Positions 23,228 to 31,465 of a stretch of DNA of 44,123 nucleotides are shown in pieces (the first letter of the stretch is position 1; each line of letters opens with the position of its first letter). The notes below the pieces were generated by a model that saw only the letters and a list, made by a program, of their open reading frames with translations, did not search any database and had not been told where the DNA came from. Origin of the DNA: Caldifarciminota bacterium (GTDB lineage Bacteria > Hydrothermota > UBA3073); contig JAGMCL010000028.1 of NCBI GenBank assembly GCA_023129165.1, positions 1 to 44,123 on the forward strand, in the 5' to 3' direction. The translations under genes were made by a program, and so were the position numbers.

Positions 23228-26200
23228 TTATGACAGTGTTTTTTCTATTATCTTTATCTCATTTTTTGTTATTCCGTAGAGACAATAGACAATCTCATCT
23301 ATCTCTGTCTGTATCTTTTGGACTTTTTTAAGGAAGGATTTTACTCTTGAAGATACCTCTTTTTTCTTTGAAATAAATGTCTTCAGGTCTTTTGCAATTG
23401 GTATCTCCTTTATCTCATCCCAGGACTTACCTTTATACCTTAAAAGCAGTTTACCAAGATAATCTATAATCTCTCTCGGAGCAATAATCCTCATTGATTT
23501 CTTGTTTTTGCCTTTAAGTAAAATAGAGAGGAGTGGTTCATCCAACTTTTTTGCAAATAGAGGTGCAGGTTCAATATTTCCGACATCTGATAAATAGAAG
23601 TCAGTGGGGTTTTGGGGTTCATATGCAACCTTAGAATGGGTTCTTATGTTTCGTTTATTTTCATCTGGGAGATATTTGGTCAGAAGGTATTCATCGGGTT
23701 CAGGTGCATCTTTTAACTTTTCAATTCTCGTAAGCCTCACTCCAGAGTAAAATTTGTTATATTCCGCAAGTTCCTTTTTCAATTTAATAATCTTATCGAC
23801 CTTTTCCATGAGAAAGTTATGAATCTCTATTTCTTTCTTGTTATTAAAATTGATACGGCGAATAGGAATTTTAGACACAGAAGTGGTATTATATACTTTA
23901 ATTAATCCTTTTTCTCCTTTCCTTTTTGTATTATGTACACACCAAAATTTGGCTATTTTAGAGTTAAGAATGGAAGTTAGATATTTTAAGGACACTGTGA
24001 GACTACTTTTACCAGTTATAAAGTAACTATCAAACTCGGTATAAAACGGTTTGGATGTCCAGGCAAAGCTATTTTGTGGAGAAAAATTAGGAGTAACAAT
24101 CTTTTCATCTTCAAAAATTTTCGGGTTTCTTTCACGATGTAATTTATACCAGGGATAGTTCTCTTCATAAATTTTGAGTCTGTTTTCTAAAATGGGTCGG
24201 AACTTTTCCAGATGTGCCCTAACTCGGGGGTATTTTTTAAGGTCAGTATCTTTTGTGGTATAAATAACAAATAGTCTATTTTCTTCCTCGGCAAAATATG
24301 GGTCTATTTGGGTCTGCCTGAAGTACGGTTTTATTAAGGTTAACTCACTTTTACTAAGATGTAACGATTGTAGTTCTTGCTTGTTCAAAACAAAAATGCC
24401 ATCGTCTTGTTTGATATTATAACGGGAAATACTATCATTGGGTAAGAGTTTAATGTTTTCATTGTTTACTTTGGGAGCACCAGAAACAAGTCCCTGGTTT
24501 ATATTACAAATATCTATAAGTGGTTCTCCTTTCTGTTTTATCTTTTCTAAAAGCCCAACAATCCTACCAACTTGCATCAAATTCCACACACCATCTGTTA
24601 GTTCGCCCTGTTTTACTCCGCTGTAAAACACATCTATATAATCATCTTCATATTCATCCCTGTCGATATACTTTTCAATCCACTCTACCATATTCTCCAT
24701 TTTCTCCTTATAGGTTTTCCCTCTAAAATCCTTTTTTACCTTCACAATCTTTATTCTATGATTCTTCTTCCTTTCTATATTCTCTTTAATATCCATCTCT
24801 ACTATTGTCTTCTCTGCTTTTCTCCTATCAGGACACTTTTCAAGGATAAAGACCATATTGTGTTGACCCTTTGCTCCTTCAAAAATCTTAACCTCACCGA
24901 AATCAATAATCTCTTTTATTAGGGTATGTTCAAGTATATATTTCCGAAGTTTACTCGCTCCATCAGCAGTAGGCCAGTAGGACGTTGTTATAAATCCGAG
25001 TTTGCCACCTTCTTTTAATTTTGACAAACCAAGTATTACGAAAAAGTATAGATAGTCCATCTTACCCTGATAGAAATTCTTCCACCAGTAATTTGGATAG
25101 TCAGATAATACTGATCTGAAAAGTTCTTTATGTCCTTTCTCGCCAACATAAGGCGGATTTGAACAGACATAATAGAATTTACCTTCATTCCTTATTTTCT
25201 CATATACAACCCTTTTGTGTGGGTCATGTAGAGCCATTATTTTACCATATTCTCCAAGACTTTCTTTTACCTCTTTACTGTTTACAAGCACCGCTCTTGG
25301 ATTGTGAAGTCCAAGTGCATCACAAGGAACAACGGAAAGTGTGAATACAGGAAAACGAGTCTGTCTTGGAAGTAATGGGAGAATTTTTTTAAATAATGGA
25401 GTGAGTTGAATCAAGAGGTTTACCTCAGTTATATAGTGCGAGAATAGACTGATTTCACTGCCACAGAGTCCATTAACAAGTGCAAACATAATCTCAATTA
25501 AATCGTCTATATCCCTATCATTGTAATGAGAATTTTCTGTAAGCCTCCATGCTGCCTCTACAAGAAATCCTCCAGAACCAGTGCAGGGGTCGAAAATGAT
25601 TTTTGGTTTTCTCTTTCCATTCTCATACACAAAGAAAGAATCATCGTCTTTATATCCCACTCTATCCCATATAAGTCTTATAATCTCTCTTGGTGTGTAA
25701 TACTGTCCCTTATTCTTTCTATCAACTCTATCAACATATTCCTCGTATACCCTTCCAAGGACATCGGTATTCAATTTACTCAAATTGAAGTTTGAAAACT
25801 CGTACAGCACATCTACAAGTGCCTCATTGTCAGGTGTATACCAGTCATAGTTGTTCGGAACAGAATAAAGCCAGTAATATTTGCTACCCGCAAAGTGAAA
25901 TGCTTGACGCAATACACGTTCGACCTCCCTCTGCAATTGGTCATACCATTTATCAAATCCTCCATTATAAAGTGATTCTTCAATAAATCCTGTATCCTCC
26001 CACATTCTTGCAAGTAGAATTCTGGTCATAGTAAAATAAGCCACACGAGAAAGATATATATAGAATGTCTTATATTCCACAGATCCCTTTTTCGCTCCAG
26101 TAAATTCTCTAAGGAGGCTCTCTTTAGGTTTTCTGCCTCTATCGAGTTCACACGCTATTGTCTCAAGTTCATTCTCTATTTCCCTTTTGCGACCAGGGTC

Positions 26201-26914
26201 AAATCTTAAACCCAAGGAGAGTTCCTCTTTTTTTGAGAGTGTATCACTTAGAAGAATTTCTACAATCTTTCTTATGGAATCAGTAAGAATGGTAGAATCG
26301 AGAGCTTCCTTACCCGTCCATTTTCTTGCTTTCCTTATGTAATCTATTTTTTCCGTCAATCCAAGTTTTTTATGAGAGAAATGCCTTACAAAGGCAAGAA
26401 ATTTTTTGGTATTTGGATAATCAAGGATTACCTTAGGATGAGATTTATAGTTTGTATATAATTCAAGAAAGCTGAAGGAATATTCCTGTAAGGGGGATTT
26501 TAGAGGATATTCGTATACCTCGAGATATCTCATATTGGTTATTACTCCCCATCTCACACTACAAGTATTTATATATCTTGAGAGTTTATTATAGTGGTTA
26601 GATAAGTCTTTTGTATCAGTTCCCTTTATCTCAAAGATGAACGGATGGATGTTTGTTTCTCTTGGAATAAAATCTGGAGTCTCGGCAGTTGGACTGAATT
26701 CTGGCAGGATTTCGTCCTTTGGAAATTCGAGAATTTCTGAAAGAAAATCATTCCATAATTTAGGTTTTATGAAATCGTCCTCATCAGAGAAGGTTCCTTC
26801 CTTCATGTAATCCAGATAGTTTCCAAACCGATTGTGAGAGATTTTCTCATAGAGTTTGCAATATCTATTTAGTATCTGGAAGGTGGATTTGATGATTTTT
26901 AGTTTGTCTTTCAT
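23228..26914 (-). CDS. Type IIG restriction-modification enzyme (Eco57I-like)
   Basis: A 1228-residue fusion of nuclease, methyltransferase and target recognition. The N-terminal PD-(D/E)xK-like site is P80-D81 and E95-I-K97 (H-P-F-I-F-E-I-K-G). A helical linker follows to about 395. The N6-adenine methyltransferase has Q-Y-Y-T-P-R-E (motif X, near 404-410), D-P-C-T-G-S-G-G-F (motif I, 442-450) and N-P-P-Y (motif IV, 586-589). The C-terminal TaqI-like specificity domain spans about 780-1150. It both cuts and methylates the same site, so no separate methylase is needed. All core motifs are intact. TTGACA-17-TACAAT at 26937-26965 is its promoter. The last codons contain an A6 run ahead of an open -1 frame. 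Confidence 0.93.
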   Translation of the reverse strand: MKDKLKIIKSTFQILNRYCKLYEKISHNRFGNYLDYMKEGTFSDEDDFIKPKLWNDFLSEILEFPKDEILPEFSPTAETPDFIPRETNIHPFIFEIKGTDTKDLSNHYNKLSRYINTCSVRWGVITNMRYLEVYEYPLKSPLQEYSFSFLELYTNYKSHPKVILDYPNTKKFLAFVRHFSHKKLGLTEKIDYIRKARKWTGKEALDSTILTDSIRKIVEILLSDTLSKKEELSLGLRFDPGRKREIENELETIACELDRGRKPKESLLREFTGAKKGSVEYKTFYIYLSRVAYFTMTRILLARMWEDTGFIEESLYNGGFDKWYDQLQREVERVLRQAFHFAGSKYYWLYSVPNNYDWYTPDNEALVDVLYEFSNFNLSKLNTDVLGRVYEEYVDRVDRKNKGQYYTPREIIRLIWDRVGYKDDDSFFVYENGKRKPKIIFDPCTGSGGFLVEAAWRLTENSHYNDRDIDDLIEIMFALVNGLCGSEISLFSHYITEVNLLIQLTPLFKKILPLLPRQTRFPVFTLSVVPCDALGLHNPRAVLVNSKEVKESLGEYGKIMALHDPHKRVVYEKIRNEGKFYYVCSNPPYVGEKGHKELFRSVLSDYPNYWWKNFYQGKMDYLYFFVILGLSKLKEGGKLGFITTSYWPTADGASKLRKYILEHTLIKEIIDFGEVKIFEGAKGQHNMVFILEKCPDRRKAEKTIVEMDIKENIERKKNHRIKIVKVKKDFRGKTYKEKMENMVEWIEKYIDRDEYEDDYIDVFYSGVKQGELTDGVWNLMQVGRIVGLLEKIKQKGEPLIDICNINQGLVSGAPKVNNENIKLLPNDSISRYNIKQDDGIFVLNKQELQSLHLSKSELTLIKPYFRQTQIDPYFAEEENRLFVIYTTKDTDLKKYPRVRAHLEKFRPILENRLKIYEENYPWYKLHRERNPKIFEDEKIVTPNFSPQNSFAWTSKPFYTEFDSYFITGKSSLTVSLKYLTSILNSKIAKFWCVHNTKRKGEKGLIKVYNTTSVSKIPIRRINFNNKKEIEIHNFLMEKVDKIIKLKKELAEYNKFYSGVRLTRIEKLKDAPEPDEYLLTKYLPDENKRNIRTHSKVAYEPQNPTDFYLSDVGNIEPAPLFAKKLDEPLLSILLKGKNKKSMRIIAPREIIDYLGKLLLRYKGKSWDEIKEIPIAKDLKTFISKKKEVSSRVKSFLKKVQKIQTEIDEIVYCLYGITKNEIKIIEKTLS

Positions 26915-26936
26915 AGTAATATAGGATTATAGTTCT

Positions 26937-26965
26937 ATTGTATCATAACGCTATCAATTTGTCAA
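26937..26965 (-). promoter_or_regulatory. Strong sigma70-type promoter for the type IIG gene
   Basis: On the minus strand TTGACA (26960-26965), a 17-base spacer and TACAAT (26937-26942). The start codon lies about 22 bases after the -10, giving a very short leader. The -35 overlaps the end of the antitoxin relic. Confidence 0.72.
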
Positions 26966-27071
26966 GAAGAAAATAATAATGAGCAGTTATTATTTCATCG
27001 TCCTTGTTTTCCCATCGCTCAAGGGCTATCCTGTAAAGTGAGTCATCTTCCAAAAAACCTCCTTTAAAACT
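26943..27071 (-). pseudogene. Relic of a ribbon-helix-helix antitoxin (C-terminal fragment)
   Basis: The minus strand encodes K-G-G-F-L-E-D-D-S-L-Y-R-I-A-L-E-R-W-E-N, then K-D-D-E-I-I-T-A. The intact antitoxin at 30440-30679 has F-L-R-E-E-S-L-Y-R-L-A-L-E-R-W-E-N and K-D-D-P-I-I-T-A. After that the relic diverges and ends in TGA at 26943-26945. The N-terminal DNA-binding half is missing: a TAGACAGGAT element starts immediately on that side. No toxin gene is next to it. Confidence 0.8.
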
Positions 27072-27079
27072 CCTTTTTT

Positions 27080-27166
27080 TAGACAGGATGAACAAGATGA
27101 ACAGGATTTAAACATCTTCTTTCTTTATTTCAAAAACAAATCCTGTCAATCCGGTAAATCCTGTCA
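27080..27166. repeat. TAGACAGGAT element, copy G
   Basis: It starts TTTAGACAGGATGAACAAGA and ends AATCCGGTAAATCCTGTCAA. It directly abuts the truncated 5' end of the antitoxin relic. Confidence 0.75.
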
Positions 27167-27262
27167 AAGAAATTCCTTAAATTAACATCTTTACAACCCT
27201 GTCAATATTTAAGTGAGATAGATTAGTTTAATCACTAAAACATCTCATAATATCTACTCTCC

Positions 27263-29890
27263 TCATCGTACTATAGTTATCTTTATATTTTTTGAAAAAC
27301 TTCCTGTATTCAATCGAGCGAAATAAATTCCAGTTGGCACAACTTTACCAGTTTCATCTTGACCATCCCAATTAACTACATACTCACCAGGTGATTGCGA
27401 TTCGTTTACCAGAGTCTGTATCAACTGTCCTGCAAGGTTATAAATATTAAGAGAAATAAGCTGTTGGCTCTTACCACTCACAAAATAGTGAATCATAGTA
27501 ACTGAACGAAATGGATTTGGAATATTTTGAAGTAATCCAAGTTCTTCCTCTTCTTCTACCCCGGTTGATGTGTAAAATCTTCCAAAAACACGCTCATTCT
27601 TGTAAGGAGAACCCATGTAATGAGAATATACAATAAACGATTGTTCACCAGCACCATAGGCTATATTTGCTGTAGACTCATCATAGGAAGCAGTGGAAAC
27701 TGTAAAAGTATCTATTACTTCTCCTGCTGTTGTTACTCTTGCCCCATATAAATCCCAATTATTGCTTCTCCTATCTCTCCAAATAACTATGTAGTTAGTC
27801 CCATCAAAAATCGCTGAAGAGGATATTTGAGTCCCCATTGCAGTTGAAATGGGTATACCTAAGGTGTCAAGAACTGTTCCTGTTTCATCCATACGTGTCC
27901 CATAAATATTTTGTTCGGTGTTTATATCATAATCAGACCAAACTACGAAGTAATTGGTACCATCAAAAGCTACTGAAGGACAACGGGGAGAACAACCATT
28001 CATAGAAATAAGTATCTCCTGGGTATCTAATACAGTTCCATTTGGTGTAACACGTGCTCCATAAATGAGGGTATAAAATTCACTGTCAGAGGGAACAGAA
28101 AAAAGTGTTGCTTCCCAAACTACTAAGTAATTATCATTACCAAATGCTACCGAAGGTGAACTACGAATAGTATCGCCGATGGCAATGTTTATCCCTGAGC
28201 TATCGATAACCCTACATAGTATATCTACCCTTGTTCCACGAATAAAATGTTCATCTGACCAGACTGTTAAATAGTTAATACCATCATATGCTATGGATGG
28301 GCTTTGTCCATGACCTTCAATGGAGAGTTCTACTCCATGAGTATTTAAAACTAATCCAGATGGAATTACCAGAGTACCATAAATCTCAGATGTGTCACTT
28401 CGTGCATCTTCCCATACCACAAGATAACTAAATCCATTTGATTCTACCTCAGGTGAGTGTTGACTTTCATTACAAATTGATATACCTATTCCAGAAGGAT
28501 CCAGTATTGTGCCAGATTGATTTACACGAGCTCCATATATGTCATAATAATCCATATTTCTTGAGTCCTCCCAAACCACAAGGTAATTTGTATTATTAAA
28601 TCCTATCGAAGGAGACTGCTCTGAATGTCCTGCAGTTGAGATAATAATTCCTGATGTATCTAATACCTCACCAGATTGAACTACCCGGGTACCATAAATA
28701 TTCGAGGTAATACCACGTTCATCCTCCCAAACTACAAGATAAGTTGTATCACCAAATGTCAAAGAAGGATTCCATTGGGCGTTTTCTTCAGTTGAAATAG
28801 TGAAACCTAAAGGTTCTAAAACATCACCTGATTGACTAACACGAGTTCCATAGATGTCAAAACTGACATCGCGTCCATCCATCCAAACTACTAAGTAATG
28901 ATTACCATCGAACGATACTGACGGATGATGTTGACCACCCTCTCCAGTAGAAATAGGTATTCCTCCAGGATCTAAGACTGTTCCTGTTAGCGTTACTCGT
29001 GCTCCATAGATATCATTATTCACCCAGTAAGGACCTTGCCAGACCACAAGGTAATTTGTATCACCAAAAGCTACAGAGGGGTAAACCTGGTTATCCATTC
29101 CAGTGAATATAGGTATTGCTGATGGGTCAAGAACTTCCCCGGATGGACTTATTCGTACTCCATAAATGTCAGCAGTGTCATTGTAGTGGTAATCTTGCCA
29201 AACAACTAAATAATTTGTACCATCAAATGCAATTGATGGATGACTCTGTGTATTTATAGCTGTTTAAATAGGTATTCCTGAGGTATCCAATAATGTGCCA
29301 TCTTGACTTACTCTTGCTCCAAAAATATCAGTATAGTAATTACCAAATGTTGCATTAGACCAAACAACGAAATAATTTGTGCCATCAAAGGCTACTGATG
29401 GATGCCATGCCAAGTGCTGAGGAGGAGAAACATCAATACTCAAGGTATCCAAAACTACACCGGACTGGCTTACACGAGCTCCACATATCTTTGCATCACC
29501 ACCCCGATCATATGTCCAAACTACCAAATAGCTTGTATTACCATAGGCTATACAGGGCCACCACTTATCTTCACCTCCAGAAGATATTGCTATTCCTAAG
29601 GGGTCTAATACATCACAGGACCGATCAACACGAGCACCATAGATGACATCGCTGACTCCATAATAGTACTCCCTCCAAACAACAAAGTAATTTGTTCCAT
29701 CGAAAGCCACTGAGGGACGATACTGGCTTCGTGGCGCAGGTCCGTAGACTATACTCGTATCGATTATAAATTCATTACCTACATCTATAAAAGGATGAAA
29801 TTGAGACTCTATGGTCATATCTTGAGCATTACTTAAAAGAAGACCATAACTTCCTAATAAACCCAAAAAACAAAGAAACCAAATTTTCAT
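27263..29890 (-). pseudogene. Secreted repeat protein with sorting domain, split by one nonsense codon
   Basis: A single 875-codon frame carries a signal peptide (about 1-23), 13-14 copies of a ~52-residue repeat (H-P-S-V-A-F-D-G-T-N-Y-L-V-V-W...I-Y-G-A-R-V...S-G-x-V-L-D...G-I-P-I-S-T) and the sorting domain (N-P-F-R...I-T-I-V-R). TAA at 29264-29266 interrupts the third repeat where a sister repeat has TCA (Ser): G-I-P-I-stop-T-A-I-N-T-Q against G-I-P-I-S-T-A-M-G-T-Q. The frame resumes without shift. The repeats suggest a propeller or solenoid on the cell surface. TAGGAG lies 6 bases before the ATG at 29890. Unless the stop is read through or is an assembly error, only the first ~208 residues are made. 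Confidence 0.85.
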
Positions 29891-29913
29891 TTACATCTCC
29901 TAAAACATATTTT

Positions 29914-29980
29914 TAGACAGGATGGACAATTTTTCTATTATTTTAAAAAACTTATCGTGTCAATCCAGTTAATCCCGTCA
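29914..29980. repeat. TAGACAGGAT element, copy H (short form)
   Basis: TAGACAGGATGGACAATTTT to AATCCAGTTAATCCCGTCAA. It begins about 23 bases upstream of the start codon of the broken repeat protein. Confidence 0.7.
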
Positions 29981-29995
29981 AAAGTCTCCTTTTTT

Positions 29996-30069
29996 TAGAC
30001 AGGATGAACAGGATAAACTGGATTCAAAAATTCTTTATTTATTAAAAACAAATCATGTAAATCCTGTCA
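29996..30069. repeat. TAGACAGGAT element, copy I (short form)
   Basis: TAGACAGGATGAACAGGATA to AAATCATGTAAATCCTGTCA, in tandem with copy H. It is followed by GAGCAG...CTGCTC hairpin words (30083-30135). Nothing else is seen between here and the toxin gene at 30199. Confidence 0.75.
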
Positions 30070-30198
30070 AAAGACTCCTTTTGAGCAGCCCACTGCTCAT
30101 ACTCCCTTATATTTGAGCATTCCGCTGCTCAAATTGGACCATTAAATTAGATTAATGGAAAAGAACACGATGTTTATAGTAAACTAAACTGCTTATTT

Positions 30199-30459
30199 TT
30201 ATTTATAAATTTCTTTTCTATGCCCTACAGCTACAATTATAACATCTTTTTGGATGATTTTATATACTATCCGATAATTACCTATGCGGATACGCCAAAA
30301 ACCTTTGTATTCTCTCTTTAATTGTTTGCCCTTGTAGGGATTTTGTGACAATACTGTTTCTATCTTTTTGCTTATCCTTTTTCGTTGTTTTATTTCAATA
30401 CTTTTAAAATCTCTTTCAACGTTACTTTTGTATAGAATTCTATATTCCGAGTCTTTCAT
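30199..30459 (-). CDS. RelE/ParE-family toxin
   Basis: An 86-residue basic protein with the RelE fold: an N-terminal strand (Y-R-I-L-Y-K-S), helix, then W-R-I-R-I-G-N-Y-R-I-V-Y-K-I and I-I-V-A-V-G-H-R-K-E-I-Y. Family members cleave mRNA at the ribosome; R55/R57, Y61 and R62 are positioned to act. The gene overlaps the antitoxin gene by 20 bases, so translation is probably coupled. No promoter of its own is needed. Confidence 0.88.
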   Translation of the reverse strand: MKDSEYRILYKSNVERDFKSIEIKQRKRISKKIETVLSQNPYKGKQLKREYKGFWRIRIGNYRIVYKIIQKDVIIVAVGHRKEIYK

Positions 30460-30679
30460 GCATCTCCTCCGCGGTAATTATGGGGTCATCTTTATTCTCC
30501 CATCTCTCTAACGCTAACCTATAGAGGGACTCTTCTCGCAAGAAATCTTCCAGAGCTTTACGCACAAAATAAGACTTTGACCTCTGGGTTTCTTTACACA
30601 ATCTCTCCAACTCATACTCCATCTGTGGGGTTAATCTAACAGGTAAAACCCTTTTGCTATATACCCCTACTTTCTTCAT
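30440..30679 (-). CDS. Ribbon-helix-helix antitoxin of the RelE-type toxin
   Basis: A 79-residue protein. The N-terminal strand L-P-V-R-L-T-P and helices with E-L-E-R-L-C-K-E-T and S-K-S-Y-F-V-R-K-A form the ribbon-helix-helix DNA-binding unit. The C-terminal part (F-L-R-E-E-S-L-Y-R-L-A-L-E-R-W-E-N) should wrap the toxin. AAGGGGG lies 5 bases before the ATG. The pair is expressed from a consensus promoter (30716-30744), with a tandem TTATTTGTA near the start as a possible autoregulatory site. A relic of a paralogous antitoxin lies at 26943-27071. Confidence 0.9.
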   Translation of the reverse strand: MKKVGVYSKRVLPVRLTPQMEYELERLCKETQRSKSYFVRKALEDFLREESLYRLALERWENKDDPIITAEEMHERLGI

Positions 30680-30691
30680 CTTACCCCCTTT

Positions 30692-30709
30692 TTATTTGTA
30701 TTATTTGTA
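30692..30709 (-). promoter_or_regulatory. Tandem TTATTTGTA repeat downstream of the TA promoter
   Basis: Two exact TTATTTGTA units (30692-30700 and 30701-30709) lie between the -10 and the ribosome binding site, close to the expected transcript start. Ribbon-helix-helix antitoxins often bind repeated short sites there, so an operator is plausible but not shown. Confidence 0.5.
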
Positions 30710-30715
30710 TCACAT

Positions 30716-30744
30716 ATTATACAACAATATTTTTCATTTGTCAA
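30716..30744 (-). promoter_or_regulatory. Consensus sigma70 promoter of the toxin-antitoxin operon
   Basis: On the minus strand TTGACA (30739-30744), exactly 17 bases, TATAAT (30716-30721): a full consensus match. Confidence 0.8.
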
Positions 30745-30803
30745 GAAAAATATTTAAAAAAAGTGGTTCATCTCCAATTTAGTTGATAAAATATGAGAGT
30801 AAA

Positions 30804-30828
30804 CCTCGCACTATGTTATAGTGCGAGG
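30804..30828. repeat. 11-bp perfect hairpin CCTCGCACTAT / ATAGTGCGAGG
   Basis: Arms 30804-30814 and 30818-30828 with a GTT loop, upstream of the TA promoter. There is no T-run on either side. Confidence 0.65.
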
Positions 30829-30890
30829 GTAAATCCCTTTAAATTCATGCTCTTTGCATATTCGTATATGAAACTGTTCACTTAGAGCAT

Positions 30891-30942
30891 TTGTAGGCAC
30901 AAATTCAATTTGTGCCAGCACGATTTGAAATCGTGCCTACAA
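30891..30942. repeat. Nested palindromic repeat with TTGTAGGCAC ends
   Basis: The 10-bp ends TTGTAGGCAC (30891-30900) and GTGCCTACAA (30933-30942) are exact inverse copies. Inside are two further hairpins, GGCACAAAT/ATTTGTGCC and GCACGATTT/AAATCGTGC, so the element can fold as a cloverleaf-like cruciform. Confidence 0.7.
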
Positions 30943-31146
30943 TTTTTGAAAGCCATTTCTAAAAAACCCACGCGTATGAAGCGAAAAATGAATTACTTCT
31001 TAAATACAAGAAGCCATATTGTTAAGCTTGTACAGCATTTGGTCAGTATTTGAACCAACTAAAATGGAGAAGAACCAAAAAAGTTAACAATGATTTGGAT
31101 TGCATATCATAGGGAATAGGGGGGAGGTGAATGAGTTAAGTGAATA

Positions 31147-31311
31147 GACTGAAGACCACAGACTGCAGACTACAGACCAAAGAGTTCAGCTACAGGATGG
31201 AACCATTTAAGATATAGATATAGTGTATCAGGTTATCATGGTATCAGTTGGATGTATATCAGGTTATCAGGAGATCAGTAGGAAGAACATCAGGATATCA
31301 GGGTATCAGAT
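31147..31311. repeat. Intergenic micro-repeats: CAGACTACAGACC words and TATCAGGTTATCAG words
   Basis: ACTGAAGACCACAGACTGCA followed by GACTACAGACC (31147-31181), then many TATCAGG/TATCAGT words (31226-31311). These are the same words that encode loops in the sorting domains at 2177-2243 and 11052-11187. Confidence 0.75.
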
Positions 31312-31328
31312 ATCCAACAACGAATAAT

Positions 31329-31465
31329 TTATCCTGCTTGCCATGTAACGATAGTGTTCATGGTGAAATGCGACTTGTCTTGCTTGCCATATGTAATCAG
31401 GTCTTTGTATTACATTATGGTGAATTCTCTAACTATTTCAACAGGAAGCATATTTCACTGGGACT
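31329..31465 (+). repeat. Dispersed element, copy 2 (inverted, with extra internal sequence)
   Basis: It starts TTATCCTGCTTGCCATGTAA and ends AGCATATTTCACTGGGACT, the inverse complement of copy 1 at 10596-10693, with about 40 extra bases inside. Its outer edge overlaps the stop codon (31464-31466) of the next gene. Confidence 0.75.

Larger units (their letters stand above)
30745..31463. other. Spacer filled with palindromes and micro-repeats (about 720 bp)
   Basis: No gene is supported. It contains a perfect 11-bp hairpin (30804-30828), a double hairpin with TTGTAGGCAC ends (30891-30942), CAGACTACAGACC-type words (31147-31181), TATCAGGTTATCAG-type words (31226-31311) and the inverted dispersed element (31329-31465). 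Confidence 0.6.

Noticed and set aside
29264..29266. TAA read as a sense codon (alternative genetic code)
   Set aside because: Many genes in the window end in TAA, TAG and TGA at natural C-termini, so a recoded TAA is unlikely.
29377..29646. Overlapping plus-strand ORFs in the broken repeat protein
   Set aside because: They are shadows of the tandem protein repeats on the minus strand.
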